Assembly: GCF_023150235.1 (NCBI RefSeq)
Contig: NZ_JAKLLH010000009.1
Coordinates: 56,886-120,885, forward strand
DNA from: Azonexus sp.
GTDB lineage: Bacteria; Pseudomonadota; Gammaproteobacteria; Burkholderiales; Rhodocyclaceae
DNA: 64,000 nucleotides
Reading direction: 5' to 3'
Position 1 is the first letter of the stretch. Each line of letters opens with the position of its first letter. The translations under genes were made by a program, and so were the position numbers. Below, piece by piece: positions 20,355 through 28,516 of this stretch. The notes below the pieces were generated by a model, which did not search any database, was not told the origin of the DNA, and saw nothing but the letters and a program-made list of their open reading frames with translations.

Positions 20355-23300
20355 ATGACCGACACCAAGCCGCTATCCGAATTGATGACGACGGAGTTGC
20401 AGCTGATTCCGCCAACCTGGACCTTGTATCAGGCCGCCGAGCTGATGAGCGGATTGCGCATCAGCTCGGTCCTGATCGCTACCGATGGGATGCCCGAGGG
20501 CATTCTTACCGAGCGCGACGTGTTGCGGGCCTGGGATCATGGCTATGACCCGGAAACGCCGGTGACGGCGGTGATGAGCCATCCGGTGCGGACGGCACAG
20601 GCGGCGCAGGACTGGCGCCAGGCACATCATCAGATGGCGATGCAGAAATTGCGCCATCTGGCGGTGGTCGATGCGGCCGGTCGTGTGGTCGGGATGGTCA
20701 GCGAAAGTGATTTCCGGCGCCATTTGAGCCAGGATCTGATTGCGCGCTTCAATGATCTGAGTGCGGTGATGACCGTCGAGGCGCTGCGTTTTTCTCCCGA
20801 TACCTGTCTGGCCGATGCGTTGCGTTTGATGCGCAGCAATCGACTGACCTGTGCCGTGGTCGTGGAACAGAACCGGCCTCTCGGCATTGTCACCGAGCGC
20901 GATGTGACCCGTCTGTTTGCCCGTCGTATCGACTGTCGCAAGACTCGTGTGGCCGAGATCATGACCTCGCCGGCACTCACCATCCCGCTCAATACTCCTT
21001 TGCAGCAAGCCTTCAATTACATGCTGGAGAGGCGAATCCGGCACCTGGTCGTGGTGCACGACAATGGCCTGATGGCGGGGGTGGTCAATCAGCAGGATTT
21101 TGTCGCGCTGCTCGAAGGGCAGTACATGGACGAGTTGCAGGAGATGAATGCGGCGGTCAGTGCCGCGCTGCGCGAATCGCAGGCGCAACTGGAGTCCATC
21201 TTCAACTCGGCTGGAGCACTGCTCGGTCTCTTGCAGACGGACGGTGTCCTGCTCAAGGCCAACGCAGCTGCCCTGCGGCTGGCCGGGGTGCGCGAAGAGG
21301 ACGTCGTGGGGCGCCGCTATGTCGAAACGCCCTGGTGGGGACACGCTTCGTCGGCGCTGCGCGAGCGTCTTGAACTTGCATGCCGGCGCGCGGCCTGTGG
21401 CGAGGCTGATGCCTTCGAGGCCCGCCAGCGCGATGCCGGTGGCCGCTGGCTGTGCATCGATTACCGTATCTGGCCGATTTGCGATGCTCAGGGACGGGTG
21501 ATTTTCCTGCTTTCCGAAGGACACGACATCACCTTGCGTCGTCAGCACGAGCAAAGGGAACGCATACGCAACCGGCTTTTCGCCCTGCTTGCGGCGGATG
21601 CGCCGCTATCGGAAATTCTCGACGAGATCGTTCGCCACGTCGAGGATGGCGAACCCGGGGCGCGCGGCGCGGTCATGTTGTTGACCCCGGAGGGCGATTG
21701 CTTGCGTCTGGCGGCCGCGCCTTCGCTGTCGCCGGATTTTGTTCGTCTCATCGATGGCATGGCTGTTGGCGAGGGGAATGCTTGCTGTGGCACCGCCGTG
21801 GCGCGTGGTAGCCGGGTGCAGGTTGCCGATCTGACCAGTCATCCGTATTACGCGGCCTGGCGCGAGGGCGTGGCAGCGGAAGGTTTGGCCTCATGCTGGT
21901 CGGAGCCGGTATTTGCCGCCAGCGGTCGCCTGCTCGGTAGCTTTGCCATTTACCGCGACCGGCAGGGCGAGCCGGGAGACGATCAGATCGAGGCTATTCA
22001 GCAGGCGGCGCAATTGGTTGGCGACGCGCTCGAACGCAAGCGCATCGACGAGGAATTGCGCCTTGCTTCCTCTGTTTTTCAGTCCAGTAGCGAAGGAATC
22101 GTCGTTTGCGATGCGCAGCGACGCATTCTCGCGGTCAACCCGGCTTTTACGCGAATTACCGGCTACAGCCCCGAGGAAGCCGTGGGGCGCGACCCTGGAT
22201 TTCTCGGGACTGGACGTACGCCGCCCAGCCTTTACCGCGAAATGTGGGAAAGCCTCGGCGCCAGCGGCCAGTGGTTCGGCGAAATCTGGAATGCGCGCAA
22301 GAATGGCGAGGTTTTTCCCGAGTGGCTGACGATCAATGCGCTGCGCGACGAGGTCGGACGCGTCTACCGCTACATCGGGATGTTTTCCGACGTCAGCAGC
22401 CGCAAGCAGTGGGAAGACCAGATCTGGCGCCAGACCAATTACGACGCGCTGACCGAGCTGCCCAACCGCCGGCTGTTCCGCGACCGCCTGCAGCAGGAGG
22501 CGCGCAAGGCGCAGGCGGCGCAGCAGCCGCTGGCGCTGCTGCACATCGACCTCGATCACTTCAAGGAGGTCAACGAACAACTCGGTCATGCCGCCGGCGA
22601 CAGCCTGCTGCAGCAGGTCGCCGGGCGCCTGCTCGGCTGTGCCGGCGGGGCCGACACCACCGCCCGCCTGGGCGGCGACGAATTCGCGCTGATCATGCCG
22701 GCGCAGCCCGATCTCGGCCGCGTCGAGCAGGTTGCGCAGGACATCGTCGAGCAATTGGCGGAGCCTTGCCGGATCAATGGCGAGCCGGTCTATGTCACCG
22801 CCAGCGTCGGCATCACGCTCTATCCCAACGACGGCGAGGCGCACGAACTGCTGCTCAAGAATGCCGAGCAGGCGATGTACGCGGCGAAGGAGGGCGGGCG
22901 CAACCGCTACAGCTTCTTCACCCCGTCGCTGCAGGAAGCCGCGCTGCAACGCCAGTCGCTCTCGCGCGACCTGCGCCAGGCGTTGGCGCTGCGCCAGTTC
23001 GAGCTCTATTTTCAGCCCATCGTCGATTTGACCAGTGGTCGCATCTTCAAGGCCGAGGCCCTGATCCGCTGGAAACATCCGGAGCGCGGCTTCGTCAGTC
23101 CGGCCGATTTCATTCCGCTGGCGGAAGAACTCGGCCTGATCGAGGAGCTCGGGCAGTGGGTTTTCTTCGAGGCGGTACGCTGGGCGCTGGTCTGGAACGA
23201 ACATCCGGCGGCGGATGGCGGTATTTTCCAGATCAGCGTGAACAAGTCGCCGCGCCAGTTCCAGAACGGCAAGACCCACCTCGAATGGGTCGAGCACCTG

Positions 23301-23756
23301 CGCCACTGCGGTCTCGACCCGCGCGCCATCGTGATCGAGATCACCGAGGGCCTGCTGCTCGACGAAGCCTCGGGCGCGCTCGACAAGCTCAAGCACTTCC
23401 GTCGCCAGGGGCTGGAAATCGCGCTCGACGATTTCGGCACCGGCTATTCGGCCATGGCCTACCTCAAGCGCTTCGACATCGACTACCTGAAAATCGACCA
23501 GTCCTTCGTCCGCGACATGGAAAACAATCCCGGCGATCGGGCGATTGTCGAGGCGATGGTGGTGATGGCGCACAAGCTGGGGATGAAGGTGATCGCCGAA
23601 GGCATCGAAACCGAGGCCCAGCGCGCCTTCCTCTTCGCCGCCGGTTGCAATTACGGCCAGGGCTACCTGTTCAGCCGGCCGGTGCCGGCCGGCGCCTTTA
23701 CCGCCTTGCTCAATGCTCAGGCGGCGGCAAGCAGGCCGGGAACGCTGCTGGCTTGA
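20355..23756 (+). CDS. CBS-PAS-GAF-PAS-GGDEF-EAL c-di-GMP protein
   Basis: A 1133-residue soluble protein with two CBS pairs at the N-terminus (about 1-260, with repeated ITERDVLR/VTERDVTR segments), a PAS domain (~275-395), a GAF domain (~405-560), a second PAS (~565-690), GGDEF (motif LGGDEFALI near 773) and EAL (EALIRWKHPERG near 899, DDFGTGYSA downstream). Both catalytic signatures are intact, so it may both make and degrade cyclic di-GMP. The usual RxxD product-inhibition site before GGDEF is absent (GGAD at that place). CBS domains bind adenine nucleotides, which suggests coupling of energy state to c-di-GMP. It has no membrane segment. A 34-bp perfect palindrome follows the stop. Confidence 0.93.
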   Translation: MTDTKPLSELMTTELQLIPPTWTLYQAAELMSGLRISSVLIATDGMPEGILTERDVLRAWDHGYDPETPVTAVMSHPVRTAQAAQDWRQAHHQMAMQKLRHLAVVDAAGRVVGMVSESDFRRHLSQDLIARFNDLSAVMTVEALRFSPDTCLADALRLMRSNRLTCAVVVEQNRPLGIVTERDVTRLFARRIDCRKTRVAEIMTSPALTIPLNTPLQQAFNYMLERRIRHLVVVHDNGLMAGVVNQQDFVALLEGQYMDELQEMNAAVSAALRESQAQLESIFNSAGALLGLLQTDGVLLKANAAALRLAGVREEDVVGRRYVETPWWGHASSALRERLELACRRAACGEADAFEARQRDAGGRWLCIDYRIWPICDAQGRVIFLLSEGHDITLRRQHEQRERIRNRLFALLAADAPLSEILDEIVRHVEDGEPGARGAVMLLTPEGDCLRLAAAPSLSPDFVRLIDGMAVGEGNACCGTAVARGSRVQVADLTSHPYYAAWREGVAAEGLASCWSEPVFAASGRLLGSFAIYRDRQGEPGDDQIEAIQQAAQLVGDALERKRIDEELRLASSVFQSSSEGIVVCDAQRRILAVNPAFTRITGYSPEEAVGRDPGFLGTGRTPPSLYREMWESLGASGQWFGEIWNARKNGEVFPEWLTINALRDEVGRVYRYIGMFSDVSSRKQWEDQIWRQTNYDALTELPNRRLFRDRLQQEARKAQAAQQPLALLHIDLDHFKEVNEQLGHAAGDSLLQQVAGRLLGCAGGADTTARLGGDEFALIMPAQPDLGRVEQVAQDIVEQLAEPCRINGEPVYVTASVGITLYPNDGEAHELLLKNAEQAMYAAKEGGRNRYSFFTPSLQEAALQRQSLSRDLRQALALRQFELYFQPIVDLTSGRIFKAEALIRWKHPERGFVSPADFIPLAEELGLIEELGQWVFFEAVRWALVWNEHPAADGGIFQISVNKSPRQFQNGKTHLEWVEHLRHCGLDPRAIVIEITEGLLLDEASGALDKLKHFRRQGLEIALDDFGTGYSAMAYLKRFDIDYLKIDQSFVRDMENNPGDRAIVEAMVVMAHKLGMKVIAEGIETEAQRAFLFAAGCNYGQGYLFSRPVPAGAFTALLNAQAAASRPGTLLA

Positions 23757-23766
23757 GCCTGTTTTT

Positions 23767-23800
23767 TGCCCAAAACCACGGTCGACCGTGGTTTTGGGCA
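23767..23800. repeat. 34-bp perfect palindrome with ACGGTCGACCGT core
   Basis: Core at 23778-23789; each half reads TGCCCAAAACCACGGTC or its complement without a single mismatch, with T-runs outside on both sides. It lies 10 bp after the GGDEF-EAL stop and 31 bp before the end of the convergent transporter gene, so it could act as a bidirectional terminator. Confidence 0.95.
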
Positions 23801-23831
23801 TTTTTCCGTGCGTCGGCGCCGGCCTGGGGGC

Positions 23832-25058
23832 TCAGCTCGCCGCAGCGGCAGGGCGCGGTGGCGGCGGGATCACCGCCGCTTCCTTGATCGGCAGGTTGAC
23901 CAGTGCGGCAAAGGTCGCCAGGGCGATGTCGGCGTACCACATCCAGGAAAAGTCGCCGAACTGCGAAATCGTCACGCCGCCCAGCCAGGCGCCGAGAAAA
24001 CCGCCGATCTGGTGCGACAGCAGCGTCAGCCCGAACAGCGTCGCCAGGTAGCGCGTTCCGAACAGCTTGCCGACAATCGCCGCGGTTGGCGGGACGGTAG
24101 CCAGCCAGGTAAAGCCGAGGCCGGCAGCGAACAGGTAGTAGGTCCATTCGGTGCGCGGCATCCACAAGTACCAGAGAACCAGCAAGGCGCGCGAACCGTA
24201 CATCGCCGCCAGTACGTACTTGCTGCGATAGCGGGTGACGCAGGCGCCGGCGTAGAGGCTGCCGAAGATGTTGGCCAGGCCGATGATCGCCAGCGACCAG
24301 CTGGCGACGCTGGGCGGCAGGCCGCACAGGTTTACTTCGCCGGGCAGGTGAGTGACCAGGAAGGCGATGTGAAAGCCGCAGGTGAAAAAGCCGGCGTGCA
24401 GGAGCAGGTAGCTGGGGCTTTTCAGCGCATCGACGACGGCCTGGCCCAGCCGCGAATCGTCGGCGTGCTGCGTGGCCGCGGCACTTGCTCGGGTCAGCTT
24501 GCCGACCAGCGGCAGCGCCGCCAGCGTCGCCACCGCCATTGCCCACATCGCGCCCATCCAGCCGATGCTCTGGATCAGCTTCTGCAGGATCGGGGCGAAG
24601 ATGAACTGGCCGAAGGAGCCGCCGGCATTGATCACCCCCGAAGCCGTGCCACGCGCTTCAAAAGGCAGGCGTTGTGCGGCGGCGCCGATCAATACCGAAA
24701 AACTGCCGGCGCCGGAACCCATTGCGGCCAGGAGGCCGAGGGTGATGGCCAGGCCGAAACCGTTATCGATGAATGGCGTCGCCGCACAGCCGACGGCCAG
24801 CGTGATCAGCGCTGCGAGCAAAACCAGCCGCGGACCGTAGCGGTCGGCGATGGCGCCGGCTATCGGCTGGATCGCGCCCCAGGTGAATTGCCCGATGGCC
24901 AGCGCCAGGCTGATGGTGGCGATTCCCATGCCGGTGCTGTCGCCGATCGGGCTGATGAACAGGCCGAACGACTGGCGGGTGCCCATCGTCACCATCAGGA
25001 TGCCGGCGGCAGCCAGGGTGACGGTCAGGATGTCGGGACGACGGATTGAATGAAACAT
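23832..25058 (-). CDS. MFS transporter (oxalate/formate or monocarboxylate antiporter-like)
   Basis: A 408-residue protein with twelve predicted hydrophobic segments and the MFS loop 2-3 motif (GAIADRYGPRLVLL). The N-terminus (TMGTRQSFGLFISPIGDSTGMG) and GGSFGQFIFAPILQ resemble the OFA/monocarboxylate branch of the superfamily. The substrate cannot be read from the sequence; small organic acids are the best guess. A long polar central loop (about 195-215) separates the two six-helix halves. It is convergent with the upstream c-di-GMP gene and 140 bp downstream of a thioesterase gene on the same strand. Confidence 0.85.
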   Translation of the reverse strand: MFHSIRRPDILTVTLAAAGILMVTMGTRQSFGLFISPIGDSTGMGIATISLALAIGQFTWGAIQPIAGAIADRYGPRLVLLAALITLAVGCAATPFIDNGFGLAITLGLLAAMGSGAGSFSVLIGAAAQRLPFEARGTASGVINAGGSFGQFIFAPILQKLIQSIGWMGAMWAMAVATLAALPLVGKLTRASAAATQHADDSRLGQAVVDALKSPSYLLLHAGFFTCGFHIAFLVTHLPGEVNLCGLPPSVASWSLAIIGLANIFGSLYAGACVTRYRSKYVLAAMYGSRALLVLWYLWMPRTEWTYYLFAAGLGFTWLATVPPTAAIVGKLFGTRYLATLFGLTLLSHQIGGFLGAWLGGVTISQFGDFSWMWYADIALATFAALVNLPIKEAAVIPPPPRPAAAAS

Positions 25059-25197
25059 GGTCTGAACTCAAAAAACTTGCCGGGCGACGGGAAAAGCTTG
25101 CCTGGCGGTAGCGGGGAAAGGGAAGCGGGGAGGGGGATTTCCGGCGGCGGCGGGAACTCGTCCGGGCCGCAGGGGGGCGTGGATGGGCGGCCGGTGC

Positions 25198-25641
25198 TTA
25201 TTTTTCCGCCTTGCCGTGCATCACCATGATCGTCTGCTGCATCAGGGCACACAAGGTTTCCTTGCCCTCCTTGACGGCAAAGACCTCGGCCTGGGTCACG
25301 ATCAGCGTGCGTCCGGGGCGCACCACCTGGCCGCGGGCAATCAATTTTTCGCCGTCGGCCGGAGCGACCAGGTTCATCTTGTACTCGACCGTCAGCACCG
25401 AGGCGCTGGCCGGCACCACCGTCATCGCGGCATAGCCGGCCGCGGAATCGGCAATCATCCCGACGACGCCGCCGTGCACGAAACCGTGCTGCTGTTCGAT
25501 GCCGTCCCAGTGCGCCACGTGAATCTCGGTCTTGCCGTGTTCGACCAGCGGCATCACGGCCCGGATCAGGTGCATGGCGTTCTGCTTGGCAAAGCTGGCG
25601 AGTACGCGTTCGGCGAAGTGCGGGTCGGATAGGTGCGGCAT
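25198..25641 (-). CDS. Hotdog-fold thioesterase, PaaI-like
   Basis: A 147-residue hotdog protein with the PaaI/YigI-type signature GIEQQHGFVHGGVVGMIADSAAGYAAM: Gln/Asn-His-Gly-x-x-His-Gly-Gly, where the Asp (IADSA) is the usual catalytic base. It probably hydrolyses an acyl- or aryl-CoA in the cytosol. The AGGAGAACCGAC just upstream of the ATG supplies a ribosome site. It is divergent from the LysR gene at 25812 with about 170 bp between them, so regulation by that protein is possible. Confidence 0.85.
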   Translation of the reverse strand: MPHLSDPHFAERVLASFAKQNAMHLIRAVMPLVEHGKTEIHVAHWDGIEQQHGFVHGGVVGMIADSAAGYAAMTVVPASASVLTVEYKMNLVAPADGEKLIARGQVVRPGRTLIVTQAEVFAVKEGKETLCALMQQTIMVMHGKAEK

Positions 25642-25811
25642 GTCGGTTCTCCTGGTCGGGGGCAGTGCTGGGGCCGATGCCAGGGCGATTGGCGCTGAAC
25701 ATTCGCTGTGCGCATGCCTCTGTGAGTGTCGGGATCGGCGAGGATCCTATTAGAATCGATGACATGCCGCTTCACAACTGAGTTATTCGTCGCCTTGCAT
25801 GAGTAAATGTA

Positions 25812-26759
25812 ATGTCAGTCAGCCTCGCTAAAATTCCCTCCCTGGATTTGCTGCGAGGATTTGTCGCCGTCGGACGGCGAATGAGCATCACCTTGGCGGC
25901 TGGCGACCTGTTTCTCACCCAGTCGGCGGTCAGCCGCCAGATCCACACCCTGGAAACCGCGCTCGGCGTCAAACTGTTCGAGCGCACGCACCGGGCGATC
26001 CGCTTCACCGCCGAAGGCGAGCAACTGTTCGGCGCTGCCGACAGCGCCATGCAGACCCTCCAGGACGCGCTCGGGGTGCTGGAGAGCAGCTTGCGCCGGC
26101 GGCCGGTGACGATTACCGCCAGTATCGGTTTCGTCGGTTTGTGGCTGTTGCCGCGCTTGGGCGCCTTTCAAGCCTTGCACCCGGAAATCGAAGTACGCAT
26201 CTCGGCCAACAACCAGATCGTGGATCTGCGCAAGGACGGCCTCGACGTTGCCATCCGCTACGGCCAGGAGGCCTTGATGCCGGCGGGCGCGATCCGCCTG
26301 TTCGGCGAAACCGTCTTCCCGGTCGCTCATCCGAGCCTGGAGCTGACCCGCCTGGATCGTCCCGAGTTGATCGAACAGGCGACGCTGCTCGAATTCGAAG
26401 GCGATCCCTCGGCCTGGTGGCAGTGGAACAGCTGGCTCGAAGCCCAAGGCTGGTCCGGGGTCAAGCCGAAAAGCATCCTTCGCTTCAATCTCTACGACCA
26501 ACTGATCCATGCCGCCGTCGCCGGCCAGGGGATTGCCCTGGGGCGCGGGCAGATCATCGGCCCGATGCTCGCCGACGGCCGTCTGGTGGCGCTGCCGACG
26601 CCGCGGCCGGGACCGGCATCGAACAAGGTCTATTGCCTGATCCAGCGCGATACGCTGCCCAACAGCCAGGCGCAAACGCTGATCGAGTGGATTTGCGCCG
26701 AGGCGCGGATCACCGATGCGGCACCGGCGTCAGTTGCTCGGCTGGAATCTCGCGGTTGA
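25812..26759 (+). CDS. LysR-family transcriptional regulator, GcvA-like
   Basis: A 315-residue protein with the N-terminal winged helix (about 8-68: DLLRGFVAVGRRMSITLAAG, LTQSAVSRQIHTLE, LFERTHRAIRFT). The effector-binding domain (about 95-300) contains DGLDVAIRYGQ, a phrase typical of the GcvA/AmpR branch. It is divergent from the PaaI-like thioesterase gene, and LysR proteins commonly regulate the divergent neighbour. The 3' end overlaps a degenerate alpha/beta hydrolase remnant on the other strand. Confidence 0.9.
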   Translation: MSVSLAKIPSLDLLRGFVAVGRRMSITLAAGDLFLTQSAVSRQIHTLETALGVKLFERTHRAIRFTAEGEQLFGAADSAMQTLQDALGVLESSLRRRPVTITASIGFVGLWLLPRLGAFQALHPEIEVRISANNQIVDLRKDGLDVAIRYGQEALMPAGAIRLFGETVFPVAHPSLELTRLDRPELIEQATLLEFEGDPSAWWQWNSWLEAQGWSGVKPKSILRFNLYDQLIHAAVAGQGIALGRGQIIGPMLADGRLVALPTPRPGPASNKVYCLIQRDTLPNSQAQTLIEWICAEARITDAAPASVARLESRG

Positions 26760-26900
26760 TCGTGCCGTCGCGTAGCCAGTCCAGCGGTAGACGCCACAGG
26801 TTCTCGGCATAACGGGCATTGAAAAAGGCGAAGTGGCCGATAGCCGGCTGCCCGGCGGTGCCCAGATCGAGCCGCAGGTGGCTCGCCGGGCCAGTACTTC
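26710..26900 (-). pseudogene. C-terminal remnant of an alpha/beta hydrolase
   Basis: On the minus strand a frame ending at TGA (26712-26710) reads IGHFAFFNARYAENLWRLPL followed by DWL and a short tail. The IGHFxFF...LW...WL pattern is how COG4757-type alpha/beta hydrolases end, and contains their catalytic-His region. Upstream the frame becomes Arg-rich and unlike protein, while another frame shows AGKRLAEVLARRA, so a frameshift or deletion has destroyed the rest. It overlaps the LysR gene by 50 bp. This accounts for the otherwise empty 26760-27006 stretch. Family recognition is from memory, hence moderate confidence. Confidence 0.5.
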
Positions 26901-27006
26901 GGCGAGTCTTTTGCCGGCGATATCGACACCCCGCCGCTCGTCGCCGGCGCCTCAGCGGATTGCCGGTGGCCTCGGAGTTCTGCGCTGCCGGTTGTACCCG
27001 GCCTGC

Positions 27007-27498
27007 TCAGAATATCCCCAAGGCCATCCCGCTGGCCATCGCTTCGCCCAGTTCGCTGCAGCGGGCGAGGTTGTCGGCGTGCAGATGCTTGGGCGCGAGG
27101 ATGGCTTCCGGGGTTTGCGCGTGGGTGAGCACGATCAAGGGTTCGGCGATTGCCTTCAGTCGCCAGCCGGTAGCGATCCGCGCGATCTGGCGGGCGGCGC
27201 CGTGGCCGTCGCTGCCGGCGCAGATCAGGCTGGCGTAGGGGCGACCGTTCAACTGGTCGAGCGCGGCATAGTAATGGCGGTCGAAAAAATCCTTCATCAG
27301 CCCGGCCATGCTGCCCAGGTTTTCCGGGCAGGCGAAGAGAAAGCCGTCGGCAGTCAGCACGTCGTGGCTGCCGGCCTCCGGCGCGTGCCGCAGTTCGACG
27401 CGCAGATTGCGTTCGGCGAGCGCCCCGTCGGCGGCGGCCATCGCCATTTGCCGCGCGCCGCCGGTGTGCGAGTGATATACGATGAGCAGGGTTTTCAT
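27007..27498 (-). CDS. Flavodoxin-fold FMN protein
   Basis: A 163-residue single-domain flavodoxin-like protein. IVYHSHTGGARQMA is the FMN phosphate-binding loop (S/T-x-T-G); ADGFLFACPENLGSMAGLMKDFFDRHYY is the second FMN loop, with the W/Y-rich segment of NAD(P)H:quinone reductase or FMN-reductase relatives. It is cytosolic and probably passes electrons to quinones or proteins; the partner is unknown. It is divergent from the lipoprotein/kinase operon at 27587, with about 90 bp between. Confidence 0.85.
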   Translation of the reverse strand: MKTLLIVYHSHTGGARQMAMAAADGALAERNLRVELRHAPEAGSHDVLTADGFLFACPENLGSMAGLMKDFFDRHYYAALDQLNGRPYASLICAGSDGHGAARQIARIATGWRLKAIAEPLIVLTHAQTPEAILAPKHLHADNLARCSELGEAMASGMALGIF

Positions 27499-27541
27499 CG
27501 GAGTGTCGGAGAGGGAAAAGGGCGTTCCGAAGACATACGGA

Positions 27542-27547
27542 TATAAT
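27542..27547 (+). promoter_or_regulatory. -10 box of the lipoprotein-kinase-cyclase operon
   Basis: A consensus TATAAT lies 40 bp upstream of the ATG at 27587. I see no good -35 at 16-18 bp, so an activator may be needed. Confidence 0.5.
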
Positions 27548-27586
27548 GCCGCGAATTGTCGGGTGCGGGTTGCGGAAAGGGGAAGA

Positions 27587-28516
27587 ATGTTGGCGGAAAG
27601 AGTGGCCGTATGGCTCCGACTGTGCTTGACGGCTTGCCTGTGCCTGGGATTGCTGGCCTGCGATACGCCGGTTTCCGGAGATTCCGGGCCTCGTTATCTC
27701 GATGCGCCGCCGGTGCGCAAGAAGAACCTGTATCGACTGGCCGTGCATCCGCTGCACAATCCGCAGAAGCTCAGCGAGTCGTATCAGCCGTTGATCGATT
27801 ATCTCAACCGCCGCCTGCCCGAAGCCCGCTTTGAACTGGAGGCATCCCGGAATTACCAAGCCTACGAGGAAAAAATCCGCGCTCGCACGCCGGAAATACT
27901 GCTGCCCAATCCCTGGCAGAGCTTGCAGGCGATGGATAGCGGTTATGGGGTTATCGCCATGGCTGGAGATGCCGAGGATTTTTACGGCATTTTCATTGTG
28001 CGCAAGGATTCGGAACTCAAGCATCCGCGCGATCTGCGCGGCAAGGCTATCGCCTACCCATCGCCTACCGCGCTGGCGGCGGCCATGCTGCCGCAGTTCT
28101 ACCTCCACCGCCAGGGCGTCGATATTGCGACCGAGCTGGATAATCGCTACGTGGGCTCGCAGGAATCGTCGATCATGAGCGTCTTTCTCAACGAAACGGC
28201 GATTGCCGCAACTTGGCCACCTCCCTGGCGGGCCTTCCAGAAAGATCATCCGCAGGAGGCGGCGCAGTTGCGGGTGATCTGGCAAACGCCGCCTTTATTG
28301 AACAATTCGCTGATGCTGCGGGACGACGTGCCGGTTGAAATTCGGCGCAAATTGCAGACTGCCTTGCTCGACCTCACAGATTCGCGGGAAGGCATGGATA
28401 TCCTCGCCGCCATGCAGACTGCGCGCTTTCATCGGGCGGACAACGCCTTTTATGAACCGGTGCGCGACTTTATCCGGCGTTTTGAGCGTGAGGTACGTCC
28501 GGTGGCCCAGCCATGA
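27587..28516 (+). CDS. Periplasmic-binding lipoprotein, PhnD-like
   Basis: A 309-residue protein with a lipoprotein signal (LCLTACLCLGLLAC, lipobox LLAC, Cys near 25), then a PhnD/transporter-substrate-binding fold: YRLAVHPLHNPQKLSESYQPLIDYLNRR is the standard opening of this family, followed by LRGKAIAYPSPTALAAAML. There is no ABC permease or ATPase nearby. Instead the TGA overlaps the start of a hybrid histidine kinase (ATGA), so it probably presents a ligand to that kinase at the inner membrane. The start at 27587 follows GGGGAAG; in-frame sequence upstream lies in the divergent promoter. Confidence 0.87.
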   Translation: MLAERVAVWLRLCLTACLCLGLLACDTPVSGDSGPRYLDAPPVRKKNLYRLAVHPLHNPQKLSESYQPLIDYLNRRLPEARFELEASRNYQAYEEKIRARTPEILLPNPWQSLQAMDSGYGVIAMAGDAEDFYGIFIVRKDSELKHPRDLRGKAIAYPSPTALAAAMLPQFYLHRQGVDIATELDNRYVGSQESSIMSVFLNETAIAATWPPPWRAFQKDHPQEAAQLRVIWQTPPLLNNSLMLRDDVPVEIRRKLQTALLDLTDSREGMDILAAMQTARFHRADNAFYEPVRDFIRRFEREVRPVAQP

